Assembly: GCA_030323885.1 (NCBI GenBank)
Contig: CM059199.1
Coordinates: forward strand, 43,213,347-43,277,346
Origin: Branchipolynoe longqiensis
Lineage: Eukaryota > Annelida > Polychaeta > Phyllodocida > Polynoidae
Length of the DNA: 64,000 bases
Direction: 5' to 3'
How positions within the stretch are numbered: the first letter of the stretch is position 1; each line of letters opens with the position of its first letter. The position numbers and the translations under genes were made by a program. The notes beneath the pieces are model-generated. The model was not told the DNA's origin and ran no database searches. It saw only the letters and a program-made list of their open reading frames with translations. Positions 33,790 to 45,049 of this stretch are shown here, piece by piece.

Positions 33790-34345
33790 TGTGTGGCATG
33801 TGAGTGGGTGTGTGGTACGTCGGTGTGTGTGGGCTGTGTGGTCTGTGAGTGTGGGTGTATGGGGGTGTATGGGGGTGTGGTGTGTGAGTGTGGATGTGTG
33901 GGTGTGTGGGTGTGTGGATGTGTGGGTGCGTGGGTGCGTGGGTGTGTGGAAGTGTGGATGTGTGGGTGTGTGGATGTGTGGGTGTGTGGATGTGTGGGTG
34001 TAGGTGTGGGTGTGTGGGTGTGTGGTGGTGTGGGTGTGTGGTGGTGTGGGTGTGTGGTGGGTGTGTGGTGGGTGTGGTTGTCGGTGTGTGCTGGATGTGG
34101 ATGTGTGGTGGGTGTGGGTGTGTCATGGGTATGGGTGTGTAGTTGGTGTGGGTGTGAGGTTGGTGTGGGTATGTGGTTGGTATGGGGGTGTGGTTGGTGT
34201 TGGTGTGGGTGTGTGGTGGATGTGTGTGGCTGTGGGTGTGGGTGTGGGTGTGTGGTGGATTTGGGTGTGTGGTAGGCATGTGTGTGTGGTGCGTGTGTCT
34301 GGTGTGTGTGGGTGTATATGTGGGTGGTTGTGGGTGGGGGGTGTC
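33790..34345. repeat. GT-rich minisatellite
   Basis: (GTGTGGATGTGTGGGTGTGG)-like units with the same skew as 31.4-32.3 kb. Open frames on either strand (Val/Cys/Trp or His/Thr/Pro rich) are not genes. Confidence 0.9.
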
Positions 34346-34385
34346 TTTTCTGTGGGGCATACGCTGAGAGCTACTCACCATGACA

Positions 34386-35620
34386 GTAGTTCTTGCCACT
34401 GCCATCAGAGGGCAGGTTTGTGCTGAATATCCCCAATTAAATCCCTGGCCAGAGACCATGCTGCACAGTGAGCTGCAACGCACTACATTAGTTCTTGCTA
34501 CTGCTATCAGATCAGGGCCCGTATGCATGGGGCGGTGGTAGTGCCCTATCCCTGGGGGTAGCGGCGATATCTGGGGTAGCGGCGAAAAGTCGATATGCAT
34601 GTGACCAGGGTAGGCAAACCCCGGGGGGTAAAAGTTGGGTAAGCTACCCCCATTCCGTAGCAGGTATAAGGGTGGTGGTAGGGACCGACTCGGGCCAAAT
34701 ATATTGAATCCGATCATATTTAACAGAATTACCTACCCAATAAGTGAAATTTTATCAATTTAACCCTAAATTTGAACCGTTATTAAGGCTACCGCCACAT
34801 TGGCAGCGATATTAATAGTGTCGAATCGATGAATGTAAAGTAAACAAATCGCCGCCGCGACGTCGATATCCAGACTGGCATAACGCCAGCGGCAATGTTT
34901 TAAGCCCAAATCTATTCAATGCGACCATATTTAACAGAATTACATACCCAATAAGTGAAATTTCATGAAATTAACCCTAATTTCGAAGCAATATTAACGC
35001 TGCAACGGCGGTGATATTAATATTTATATTTTCGAATCAACGAGCGTAAACTAAACAAATCGACGCTGCCGCCACATCGACGTCGCTTTCCATACTGGCG
35101 GTGGCGGCGGTTTGTTTACTGTATGTTCGACGATTCGAAAATATTAATTATATCACCGCCGTTGCGGCGGCAGCATTAATATTGCTTAGAATTTAGGGTT
35201 AATTTCATGAAAGATCACTTATTGCGTATGTAATTCTGTTAAATATGATAGCATTTAATAGATTTGAGCTTAATATATGCCTACAAATGCAGAGGGATTT
35301 CCCAAATCTATAAATAACTAAAAGGGTAGCTACCTCCTCGCCGCTTTGGCTCCATGCATACCCTGTGACACATTTCTTACCCCCGGCGTTAGCTGCCCCA
35401 AACTCAGTCCTTACCACCAGGGGCAATAAATAATTCTTCATGCATATGGGCCCAGGGTGTGTGTGTGTGGAGGGGGGGGGGTGCTGGTGGAAATCTCCAA
35501 TAAGACCTTGTCTCCAGAGCATGCGCAGTGAGCAACCGCGCATCGTATTAGTATTAGTTCCATCAGAGGACAGGGTGATGATGGAAATTGCCAAGTAGAC
35601 ATTTTTCATCCACATTCTAC
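34386..35620. repeat. Roughly 105-bp tandem repeat split by an inverted-repeat element
   Basis: Units share 'agttcttgccactgccatca', 'gagggcagg', 'ccagag.catg.gcagtgagc' and 'cgcactacatta'. One full unit lies at 34,386-34,485; the next starts at 34,486, is broken at 34,513 and resumes after 35,455, and a further partial unit lies at 35,555-35,600. Confidence 0.55.
34513..35455. mobile_element. 0.94-kb inverted-repeat element with internal fold-back
   Basis: The ends are inverted: the left starts 'cagggcccgtatgcat' and the right, on the other strand, 'ctgggcccatatgcat'. Inside, a cassette with 'catatttaacagaattac' and 'aattaaccctaa' words appears twice in one orientation (34,700-34,900; 34,905-35,090) and once inverted (35,100-35,275), so the middle can fold into a long hairpin. 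No target duplication or transposase identified. Confidence 0.65.
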
Positions 35621-35837
35621 ATGCTGCATCCTCCACTGTGAGTGTAAGTCTGAGTGTGAGATGATACCCACAGTAGTACTTTATTTCAATTGAATTCAGA
35701 TGACTGATTGGAGTTTGATATCATCTAGAGGTTACAAAATAGGCTCAGCCTAAACACCGTAACCTTACATCCATTACGATAATGAAGAGGTTGCTTTTCC
35801 CTTTTGTTGGCTAGACACCTTCCGAGAATGCACGGAC

Positions 35838-36184
35838 CAGACGGGATGGCCGAATGAGTTGAGCGTCCGTCTCCTGTTTTGGGAGATGGGGGAATCCAAA
35901 CCCATGGGTCTGTGGTTTTGAAACCTGGTCGAGTCAAACCAATGACTTAGAAATGTATACTTATCGCTTCCTAGCCTGGCACTCAGCATTATTAGGGCAG
36001 GGCAAGGACTGGTTGGCTCAATGTCAGGATAATGTGACTGAGTGGGATATCAGGTCATGTTGCTGGTGTCCTGGTCTCCCAGTGGTGCAGCCCTATAAAG
36101 TTGCTATGGGTTGGCACTGTCACAAGTCAGTACCCGTCCTGATATGACCTTAGACGTTTCTAGGACCTAAAACGACAAACAAAC
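35838..36184 (+). mobile_element. Complete SINE, type B head
   Basis: The head 'gacgggatggccgaatgagt' carries a lengthened B-box region ('tccaaacccatgggtctgtg', then 'gttttgaaacctgg'). The linker and the entire tail follow to 'ggacctaaaacgacaaacaa'. Confidence 0.9.
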
Positions 36185-36439
36185 TGAGTGTGCGGAATAA
36201 CGCTACCTCAATACCTGTGGTATTACAGAGAGTAAGACGGCGTATACGTGGACGTCCTATTTGCAATATGTGAAATTAGGTCAGGGCCCTACTTGTGTAA
36301 ATAGGGATATACAAAACCCTACATAACTCCTGGTAATGGTCTAGAGAATAGATTGTTTCAAGCTATGCAAATTATGACTAATCACATTTGATCATTATAT
36401 TTATACCTATGAATAAACAGTAAGTAAAGTTGTTAGAGT

Positions 36440-37250
36440 CATGTTAGTGCCCCTTTAAGAGCTTCGGCTGGCTTCATTCACAAAGCGGCCACAGCTCAAG
36501 GACAGCGGTAGGGGCGGACTGTCGGGCCCACGGCCCGAGGCCGGGGGCCGGGGCTGGGGCTAGGGCTGGGTTGAGCGTCGTGCCGGGTGTACGCGACCCG
36601 GGCCCGGCATCAGTGAGAAGCCGTCTACTCTAGGGAGGCCAGGGGAGGGCACGGAGCAGACAGCCGTAGGGACGGCGGCGTCTTTGTGCCGGCTCCCCGG
36701 CGCTGCTTTGTTGACGCCGGAGGAGGCGGCGGAACCCATGCGGGGCGCTCTTTGTGTGCGACGCCGACGTGTCTCGGCACCAACCCCGCCGCCGTCGCTG
36801 CCTCCGCCCCTCCGGCCAGCCCTTGCCGCCGCCGCACCCTGCCCCTCCCCCCTGCCCTTCCGTCCTTCCCGGGGCCCCAGGCCCTGAGACCCAGAGCGCA
36901 TGGCAGGGCACTGCAGCGCAGCCTTAGCACTGTGCAGCACATCCTTGTGCCCTCCGCCGCCCAGCCGCCGCCCAGCCGCCCCGCCGCCCGTCGCGCCCTT
37001 GTCGCGGCCCGCCTGCTCCCGGCCTGGCCACGGCCCGTGTACCCGCCCCCGCCGACGCGCCTCAGGCATGTGCGTCGCCGGCGCACGGAGCCCCCCCGCT
37101 AGGGCGGCTCGGGCTCGGCGTACCCTTGGCGCCCCGCACCGTCCGTCCGGTGCCGGGCCTTTTGTGGGCGGCCGCGCGCACCCCGGGAGTCCGATAGGCC
37201 GGCCGCAGCCAACACTTGACTGTGCCGAGCGAGTAGAGTAGCCAATTTGT
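36440..37250. promoter_or_regulatory. CpG-island-like segment
   Basis: About 0.8 kb very rich in G+C and CpG amid AT-rich DNA, with GC-box-like 'ggggcggac'. Long frames on both strands exist but are Arg/Ala/Gly/Pro-rich composition effects without domains. In many animals such segments mark promoters; whether this does cannot be told here. A related GC-rich stretch continues at 37,360-37,440. Confidence 0.4.
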
Positions 37251-38150
37251 TTGGCAACGCTTTAAACCAGGCCTGCAGAAGCAACATTGTACTAGTCCAT
37301 TAAAAGGAGTGGCGGCTTTGAAGGAGGCCAGAAATCCAACATCTTAGGGTGGGGGGACTCCTCAAGGGGCGGACCGGTAAGGTGATATGGCCGGCCGGCC
37401 AGGGGCAGGCCAGCCCAAGCCGGGCCGGACCGGGCCGGACCCATTTTGCTTTAACATCCCTCCACCCCCACCCTCACTATCTTTTTCCTCCATTTTTGGT
37501 TTTCTTTTCTTTTCCTTTATTATGATTCTTACTCGCCACACATCACTAGGCACACGGAGCGAGCAAGGGCGGCGCTGGGTGGGGGTGGAGTGGGGTGGCG
37601 TTGCTGGGGGTGCAATACGTACATCAATACTCCCGTCACACAACCAGCAGTCACTGATAACGCGAAATAAATGAACCACACATCTATATGAACATACCTT
37701 TAAAAAAAAAACAACCAAAAAACCCACTTTAAAGTCAAAACTGCAAAATGAAAATAATATACCTGCGACGCCGTAGAAAACAAGCATGGGCTCAGCGATC
37801 GAATCTGGGAGTCATGGCCGACTGGTCACGGCCATTAGCAGTGCGCCTGCACCGTGCATTCAACAATCTGCACTCCCTCACTCCCCCACTCCCCCGTTCA
37901 CTCACTTCACCGGCGCAGATTGAATTGGTGCGTTTCGCTTTAATTTCGTCATTTACAGGTTTACCTTCGCCGACACATTGGTGGCGTAAGGCGATACGCC
38001 CAGTAGATCTGGCTGTCACCCGGGAGAGCCCGTCTAATAACAACATCACCCGAGCGGGGCAGTCCGTGAAGGCGTCCCACCAAGGGGCTCAGCCGGGCGC
38101 CGCCTGTAATGTGCGGTGGGCTTTAGCGACCTGGAGGAAAATGCTAGAGG
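37250..38150. other. Unassigned, possible non-coding or unrecognised host sequence
   Basis: Moderately GC-rich, non-repetitive compared with its surroundings. A plus-strand frame at 37,748-38,221 has no recognisable domain and runs into a TA microsatellite, so I do not call it a gene. Confidence 0.3.
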
Positions 38151-38168
38151 AATTATTTATATATATAT

Positions 38169-38211
<43 letters not shown>

Positions 38212-38212
38212 G
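38150..38212. repeat. (TA)n microsatellite
   Basis: About 60 bp of almost pure alternating T and A. Confidence 0.95.
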
Positions 38213-38306
38213 CGGGTATAAGTTGTGCCCGATAGTGGTGGCCTATAGTGGTTGCATATAATGGTGGCCTATGGTGTTGACCTATAGTGGTGACCGGTAG
38301 CAGTAC

Positions 38307-39082
38307 ATATAGAGGGTATGCACTGACGTCACGCTAAAAGGAAGCGTGACCATTCTGGCGATAGAACCCACAATAACAAACCCAACACACTCAATGCATT
38401 GTCAATGGCACTGAGCAATTTTCATACAGAAAATGTGAAATATCTCCAAAACCACAACACCTAGAATCAAACCGATGGGAACACATATAGAAAACATATT
38501 CAACAAACAGATTATATTACGTTTATATGGTTAGGGTTCTGTATTGCTATTAATTTTGATTAAGATAGACGTTTTGCACTGCGCATAATGGCAAACTCAA
38601 TGCATTGTCCCTGAGTAATCTTCATACAGAAAAAAGTGAAATATCTCTAAAACCATACCACCTAGAATGAAACCGCTTGGAACACATACAGAAAACATGT
38701 TTACCAACCAGAGTATATTAAATATATAAGGGTACGGTTCCCCTTTTCTATTAAATTTTGAATAAAATAGACTTTTTGGACTGCAGATAGCAGCAAACTC
38801 AATGCATTGTCAATGGTCGTGAGCAATCTTCATACCGAAAACGTGAAATATCTCTAAAACCACACCACCTAGAAACAAACCGATTGGAACAGATATAGTA
38901 AACATATTCAATGAATAGATTATATTAAATTTATAAGGTTAGGCTTCTGCATTTCTATTAATTTGGAATAAAACTGAAAGAATAATCTACTATGCTACTA
39001 CAACAGGCAAGTTGTTTACTGGTTGATATCGCCACAATGGCCGCGCTTCCGGTTGATGAAGTCACGGGAATACCCTCTATAT
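38307..39082. mobile_element. Inverted-repeat element with three about 203-bp internal tandem repeats
   Basis: The ends are inverted: left 'atatagagggtatgcactga', right on the other strand 'atatagagggtattcccgtg'. 'tgacgtcac' occurs just inside the left end. Three tandem units begin at about 38,387, 38,591 and 38,793, each with 'caatgcattgtc', 'gtgaaatatctc', 'aaaccac.ccacctaga' and 'ttctattaatttt' words. The same unit occurs in the element at 46.3 kb, which has different ends. No transposase. Confidence 0.75.
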
Positions 39083-39345
39083 CAGTAGTGATTTCAGGGG
39101 TATAGGCATAGGCCTATAACAGTGGCCTATAGTGGTACTGCTAGTGTCCTTCAGTGTTCCTGTGGCCTATGCATTTGGCATATGCCAATGGCCTCAAGCG
39201 GTAATCTATTTGTGTAGTCCATAGCCGGGGCCTAGCATGGTGGCCTATATTGGTAGCCTATAGCAGCAGTCTATTTGTGTGGTCTATACATGGAGCCTAA
39301 AGTAATGGCCTATAGTGGTAACCTATAGCAGTGGTATGCAGGTAT

Positions 39346-39822
39346 TGCAACAGGTATTGCAACACCTCAGGGAGTTTGATGCCCCTGCCCTGCAGAGTTG
39401 TAAACCACTGCCTTGTGGTACAGGTTCTTGACAGAACCGAAGGCTAAGGGAGCAAACCTTAAACAGAAAACCATGTCACTGTGGCAGCATTAAGGGTGGT
39501 TGATGCATGGAATGCCCAACATCTCCCGACCAGCCACTGCAGGGACAAATAGTTTTGCACCTGTCTTGACATGTTCTTGCCGGTGTGAAACCTCTATTTG
39601 CTCCCTGAGAGAGTGCTGCTGGGAACTTGCAAAAGCCAGCAGCACTTCAACACTTTTGCAGGCAGCTTTCATGAAATGAAACCTGAAGCTGAGAGACATT
39701 AAGACCGACTCATGGATATCACTCTCACAGCAGAGAGCTAAATGGAGAGCGGCACTCAAGTAATGAAAGCAGTCTTTGTCGCATCGCGACCGACAGCATG
39801 ATGATGATGATGATGATGCTAA
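39346..39822. repeat. Dispersed repeat with GAT tail inserted in the minisatellite
   Basis: Non-minisatellite sequence ending in (GAT)n at 39,800-39,818. Its last 125 bp match 8,165-8,297. Possibly the 3' end of a LINE; no coding domain seen. Confidence 0.55.
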
Positions 39823-40359
39823 CAGTGTCCTATAGCGGTAGTATATATGGGTGTTCTATGATGAGGGCTATGGTAGTGGCCTATTTTATTGGCCTACAAC
39901 AGTGACCTATAGTGGTAGTTTATATGGGTGGTCTATACATGTGGCCTATGAATTATAATAGTGGCCTATAGTGGCAGTCTGTTTGGGCGGTCTATATATA
40001 TATATATAACCAACAATGATGGATGGCCAATACTATAGTGGTAGTCTACATGGGCGGTCTATATATGTGGCCTAAAATGGTGGCATATAGGTGTAGCCTA
40101 TATCAGTGGCCTATAGTGGGAGTTTATATGGGTGATCTAGACATGTGAGCTCCAGTGGTGGCCTATAGTGGTGGTTTATATAAGTGGCTTATATCGGTAT
40201 TGTATTCACGTGGTCAATAGACGTGGCATAAAGTGGTGGCGGTGTCGACGAGTGCTGGCCGACGAGTGCTGGCCATGTAGTGGTGGCCCGGTGCTAAGTG
40301 GCGCACGCCATATGCCGTGTTATTAGTAACATGCTTAATGATGGACCGGCAGCAGGTCG

Positions 40360-41130
40360 ACCCCCCCCCCCCCTCCCGCCCATCCCAAGACGCACTCACC
40401 TCCCTCCCCCTCCTACACACACAAGCAGGTCTACCATCCAGTGATAACTGCCTCGGGAGGTGACCACAGGTGGAAATCAACAGGTGGGCCGGGCTCAGCC
40501 TCTCTCTTCCCCCCCCCCCCCCACACACACACACCACCACTACCACCACCACCACCACCCATCCCCCATGCACCCACCCACCACCCACCACCACCACCAC
40601 CAATTCCCCAACCACCCACCATCAATCCCACATCGCCCCACACACACCTCCAATCCCCCATCCACCGACACACACCACCAATCCCCCATTCCCCCAACCA
40701 GACACCCCACCAATCCCCCATTCTCCACAACCACATACACCACCAATCCCTCCCAACACACACACCACCAATCCCTCATTCCCCACAACCACACACAACA
40801 CCAATCCCCCAGTCCTCATTCCCACTACACACACCACCAATCCCTCAATCCCCCCCTGCACACAAACCACCAATTTCCCCCACCACACACCACAAATCTC
40901 CCCATCACACACCACCATTCTCACACACACACCATCGCATCCCCCACACACCACCAATCCGCCACACACACCACCAACCCCCACACACACTGGGCACACA
41001 AGCACTACCACCCACCCACCAACCGACACACCTACCGCCAAGACACCACCCTCCGCACACAACTACTACTACTACCCAGAAACCCAATTCTTCACACAAC
41101 ACTCCACGCGCACATCCACACACACACGCA
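40360..41130. repeat. C-rich low-complexity block
   Basis: C-homopolymers, (CCA)n and 'caccaccaatccc' units. Strong C/A skew on the plus strand. Open frames are repeat artefacts. Confidence 0.9.
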
Positions 41131-41149
41131 AGCCCTGCTGCCCTCTGGT

Positions 41150-41295
41150 GTCCAGGTGCCGAACCTAGGCCCCGGCTGGTGCTTGCCCCGGGCTCCGGTT
41201 CGTCCGCTCTAGGCGCGCACGTCAGGACGCCACCTGTGACGTCATGGCGCACGCTCTCTGACGCCACGCGCGACATGACGTCATCAATACCTCCG
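41150..41295. promoter_or_regulatory. CpG-rich patch with two CRE-like palindromes
   Basis: Perfect 'tgacgtca' sites at 41,237-41,244 and 41,276-41,283 (the CREB/ATF consensus) in a short CG-rich segment. No transcript can be defined next to it. Confidence 0.35.
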
Positions 41296-41587
41296 ATGTC
41301 AGCTGCACACCGAAATTACTATTTTTATTGGTGTTCCTTGTTTTCTTCTTCTCTTTTTTTTTGTTTACTTACCCCTCCCCGCACACACATCTTTACCAAG
41401 TTGGCTGCTGATTCTGAGGTGAAATTAGATAATTATGTTGGTGTTGTTGGTGCGGGTGTCCCCATTTGCAAATTGCTTTGAATGCAGGAAAGAACAGCTC
41501 AGCAATATAACAAAAATACACTGTTTTTGATTGCAAAGCTAAATTGTAGTGAACTAATGGGGAAAACACTGTAATACAAGGTTGGTT

Positions 41588-41858
41588 GGTTGGTTGTCGG
41601 AGTTTTATGTCCTGGTAACATCTAATGTCATATCGGGATGGGCACCGACTTGTGACAGTGCACACTCATGACAACTTTATAGTGCTGCCCCTTTGGGAGA
41701 TCAGACCACCAGCACCATGATCTGATATCCCACTCAGTTACATTATCTTGACACTGAGCCAGCCAGTCCTTGCCCAATTCTAATAATGCATAGCGTCTGG
41801 CTCGGAAGCGACATATATACATTTTTATAAGTCACTGGTTTGACTCGACTGGGCTATT
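41588..41858 (-). mobile_element. SINE lacking most of its head, minus strand
   Basis: In reverse: linker ('cagtgac', 'ccgagccagacgctatgc'), then the full common tail to 'ggacataaaactccgacaac' at 41,595. Confidence 0.85.
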
Positions 41859-41869
41859 ATATTAGTATT

Positions 41870-42067
41870 ACCGTTGAACCATACATAGTCCACTCTTTGA
41901 GGTCCACGCTGAAATTAATTGTACATGCTTTCCATTCGACTGGACTACAACTTCACCCGTTAATAGTAATGATCATTACCATTAAATTAAAGTCAATTGT
42001 AGCAATCATGTTAATATATTTATCTCAATACCATGACAGAAACTCAAAACCATCGGAGTATGCAGCA
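41870..42067. mobile_element. Partial MITE of the 'gcatagtcc' family
   Basis: The right edge 'aaaaccatcggagtatgcag' and left edge 'catacatagtccactctttg' resemble the family ends at 42,118-42,463; the interior is shortened. Confidence 0.4.
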
Positions 42068-42117
42068 CCAATTCTACCCGCGAAAGCCCACATATATATT
42101 TGGATATTGGTGGCAGA

Positions 42118-42463
42118 TTAAAGTTGCATAGTCCAATGGTTTTGAATTTCTGTATTTTTTCTGTATTAGATCGATCACTAGTATCTACTTTAGATTAGTT
42201 CAAAGTTACTTTTATTTTAAATGGTAAACTTTTGAGATATTTTGAGTGCAAACATGGAAAATTAGTTTTGGCAACCTTGCCAAAACTCTGACACCATAGA
42301 CTTCTACAGTAACAGGTTCTGTTAAATTGACTCCGTATTGCCTTCTATACAGAAACAAATGCTTAATAAGTGCATCAGTATCTAAGTTAGATATGTAAAA
42401 TCAAATCTCGATAATTGGTTTGGTTTTGAAAATTTGATATTTCATCGGACTATGCAGCTTTAA
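42118..42463. mobile_element. MITE, 'gcatagtcc' family, full copy
   Basis: The ends are inverted: 'ttaaagttgcatagtccaat' at the left and, reversed, 'ttaaagctgcatagtccgat' at the right, with TTAA at both edges. AT-rich, non-coding, about 346 bp. Related copies: 43,108-43,430 and 44,523-44,882. Confidence 0.75.
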
Positions 42464-43107
42464 GGTTGTGGGAACATTATAGTATCACTACAGGTAAGTG
42501 CTGCAGGTGTCTTCAAGCTGCTGTCACCGCCTTGACACTGACGTGTCAGTGTGCAGGGCCTGTAGATAAATAACTCCCCAAGCCTACTGTTGATGTCTGA
42601 CATCTGGTGGTGGCGAAGGATGTGTACTAACATCGTCGGTGTATGTCCCCAGCGTGCTGGTTTATGGGTTCTCTTCATCATAAACGCCTGTTAACGCGGA
42701 CAGTCATTTCAGCCCACACAAGTCCCTTAAAAAGGTCTGGTCACGTGGTTTTAGCATGTGTTTTTTTTGTATGTGGGTATTCATATTTGGTAATGTTGCA
42801 TTATCCGATGTGATTTAGTTGTTGTCAATTTATTCAGATAAATATATGAGCTTGAATGTACACTCCCGTGCTTAAACAACCAGTGGTCCACAACGGGTTC
42901 ATCAAAGGTGGTGGTATATGTGCTCTCCTGTCTGTGGGAAAGTGCATATTCCTTGCTGTTTATTGGAAAGAGTAGGTTATAAGGTGGTAGCGGGTTTCCT
43001 CCAAAGAAATCTGCCAGAATGACTATGTTTGACATGACATAGCCGATGATAAAACTCAATGAACTCTAGAGGCGGCATTAAATAAAACAAACTTTCCTTT
43101 CCCTTGC

Positions 43108-43430
43108 TTAGAGTTGCATAGTCCAATGGTCTTGAGTTTATATTATTTTTTCAGATAAATATATTAGATTGAATGTTAATGTTATTTTCTACCTTCCTTT
43201 ACTTTGAAGTAACTTTGATTTTAAATGGCTAACATTTGAGATATTTGACGTGCAAACACGCCAACTTAAATTTGACAAGCGCCTTCACACTCTGATACCA
43301 TAAGCATCAACACTAAAAGGTTCTATTAGATTTACGAAGTGGATCGGTATCAGTTTTATGTATAATCAAATCGAGATTATTGTTTTGATTTTTTTAAATG
43401 TGATGCTTTTACCGGTCTATGGAGCTGTAA
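43108..43430. mobile_element. MITE, 'gcatagtcc' family
   Basis: Starts 'ttagagttgcatagtccaat' and ends with the diverged inverted partner ('ccggtctatggagctgtaa'). Interior shares 'gagatatttgacgtgcaaac'-type words with 42,118-42,463 in the same orientation. Confidence 0.7.
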
Positions 43431-43624
43431 TAAAGTGTTAATTATTTAGGACTAGCAACTGTGCCCTTGCACTTATATAACTACTATTTTTTGTTTGTTT
43501 GTTGTTGTTTTACGTCCTAGCAACATCTAAGGTCATATCAGGACGGATATAGCTACTAAGAATAGTCCAAACAGGAGAGAAGGTTTTGTTGTTTATTGGA
43601 GTTTTACATCATGGCAACATCTAA

Positions 43625-43898
43625 TGCCCGGTACACACCTAGCGTATACGATCGTTTTCCCCGCACCCACCTAGCGTATACGACCTAAAACTACCCAAAA
43701 ATCGTGAGGTGTGCACTCCCCTAGCACACCTACCGATTGCGATTCACGACTAAAACTAATTTTTAGGGCTAAAACGGTAGGTGTGCGCTAGCACTACGAT
43801 TGCGATTCCCGATTCGAAAAATGAATCGGCCCGACTGCAGTTTTAAGCTGATCGGGAGTCCTATGCGCGAATCCTATACGCTATGTGTGTACATGGCA
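43625..43898. mobile_element. PIF/Harbinger-like MITE with TAA target duplication
   Basis: 274 bp with inverted ends ('tgcccggtacacacctagcg' and, reversed, 'tgccatgtacacacatagcg') and TAA on both sides (43,622-43,624 and 43,899-43,901). A 3-bp TAA duplication is characteristic of PIF/Harbinger elements. No coding capacity. Confidence 0.75.
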
Positions 43899-43902
43899 TA
43901 AG

Positions 43903-44460
43903 TGTAAAATATTCCGATTAAAAGCACAATTCGTGGGTGATGTGAACTGGTCTATATGGGATTACAAATGTTATAACTTATATAAAAGGTAAATGATGTA
44001 ATGTGACAAGATGCATGTGGTATTGTGTAGTGTTGGTGATCCTTTACCTAGATTAAATAGACATCCTGTATTATATAGATAGTGTGAGAGGGGTACTACT
44101 GTTAGTGTGATAGGGCCTCAGCAGCTCTGCTCACAACCCCCCCCCCCCCCCCCCCCCCCCCCCAACTGTTAGATCGGAAACTGCACACCCAGACACAACA
44201 GGCAGTGAGGCCAAAACAACCAAGGCATGGATACAAGCATGCTTAGTGTTAATTGGTGGATATGTGAATGCTTACTGTTGATTGGAGGATCTGGTCATGT
44301 GACAGGCCATCTTGGATTCTAAAACGATATAATAATAAACCTGAGGGTGCAAGCTCTCTGTCTTCCTGCACACTTTATACTCTACCTTTTGTATACTTGC
44401 CTGTAGTGATTTCATATTAGCCTGCCTACACAACTACAGCTGCCAGCCGACGACTTTACA
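43903..44460. mobile_element. Solo LTR, 558 bp
   Basis: Begins 'tgtaaaatatt' and ends 'gacgactttaca' (TG...CA with short inverted ends). The 4-bp TAAG lies on both sides (43,899-43,902 and 44,461-44,464), and SINE sequence continues across the site, so a target duplication is credible. Contains a 27-base C run (44,137-44,163) and 'ataataaacc' (poly(A)-like). No internal coding region remains. Confidence 0.65.
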
Positions 44461-44522
44461 TAAGGTCATATCAGGAGGGGCAGAGAAGGGTACTTAGGAT
44501 CAAATGATATAAATCATTATGG

Positions 44523-44882
44523 CTTAGAGCTGCATAGTCCGATGAAGTATCAACTTTTCAATGCCAACATAATTTATATAGATTTAACTCATCATATCTA
44601 ACTTAGATATTGATGTACTTATCAACTATGCATTTCCAAATAGAAGGGCATACTGAGTCGATTTAAAAGAACATCTTATTGCTGAAGCCTATGGTGTCAG
44701 AATGTTGGCGTGCTTGCCAAAACTAACTTGACATGTTTCCACTTCAAATATATCAAAGGTTACCACCCATTTAAATGAAAAATTACTTCAAACAAAAGTA
44801 ATGTAGATAATAACAATATATTTAATAGATTTATCTCAGAAAAATTAGAGAAAGTTAAAACCATCAGCCTATGCAACTTTTA
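44523..44882. mobile_element. MITE, 'gcatagtcc' family, opposite orientation
   Basis: Left edge 'ttagagctgcatagtccgat', right edge (reversed) 'aaaagttgcataggctgatg'. The interior is the reverse of the copies at 42.1 and 43.1 kb. Confidence 0.7.
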
Positions 44883-45049
44883 TGCCAGTAGTCCTCAGCC
44901 TTAATGGGACCCTAAATAATTCATAGCAAATAGATTGTTTCAATGTACATCAACAAGGTACAACCATATTCGATCAAACCGATTATGATTAAGTACAATT
45001 GTGTCGGTCATACTTTAAATATTTGGTCACGTGATTTTACATTTTAGAT

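Larger units (their letters stand above)
38222..40260. repeat. 'cctatagtgg' minisatellite, interrupted twice
   Basis: Irregular repetition of 'gtggcctatagtggtagt' and 'gggtggtctatacatgtgg' words over 38,222-38,306, 39,083-39,345 and 39,823-40,260. The interruptions are an inverted-repeat element (38,307-39,082) and a dispersed repeat (about 39,346-39,822). No coding role. Confidence 0.85.
43488..44480 (-). mobile_element. SINE 3' ends hosting nested insertions
   Basis: A SINE 3' terminus (reverse of 'gacgtaaaacaacaacaaac') occupies 43,488-43,548. A second is at 43,585-43,624 and continues at 44,461-44,480 ('taaggtcatatcagg'). The second is split by a solo LTR that itself is flanked by a small MITE. 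Confidence 0.7.

Noticed and set aside
33713..34717. 334-residue minus-strand frame
   Set aside because: Most of it is the GT-rich repeat in reverse; the rest lies in repeats and an inverted-repeat element.
36560..37102. Overlapping Arg/Ala/Gly/Pro frames on both strands in the CpG island
   Set aside because: High G+C removes stops from all frames; no domain or consistent start could be found.
37748..38221. Possible host exon (157-residue frame)
   Set aside because: No recognised domain or splice context, and it runs into a TA microsatellite.
40441..41481. 346-residue Pro/His/Thr-rich frame
   Set aside because: Reads the C-rich low-complexity block; three plus frames are open in parallel.
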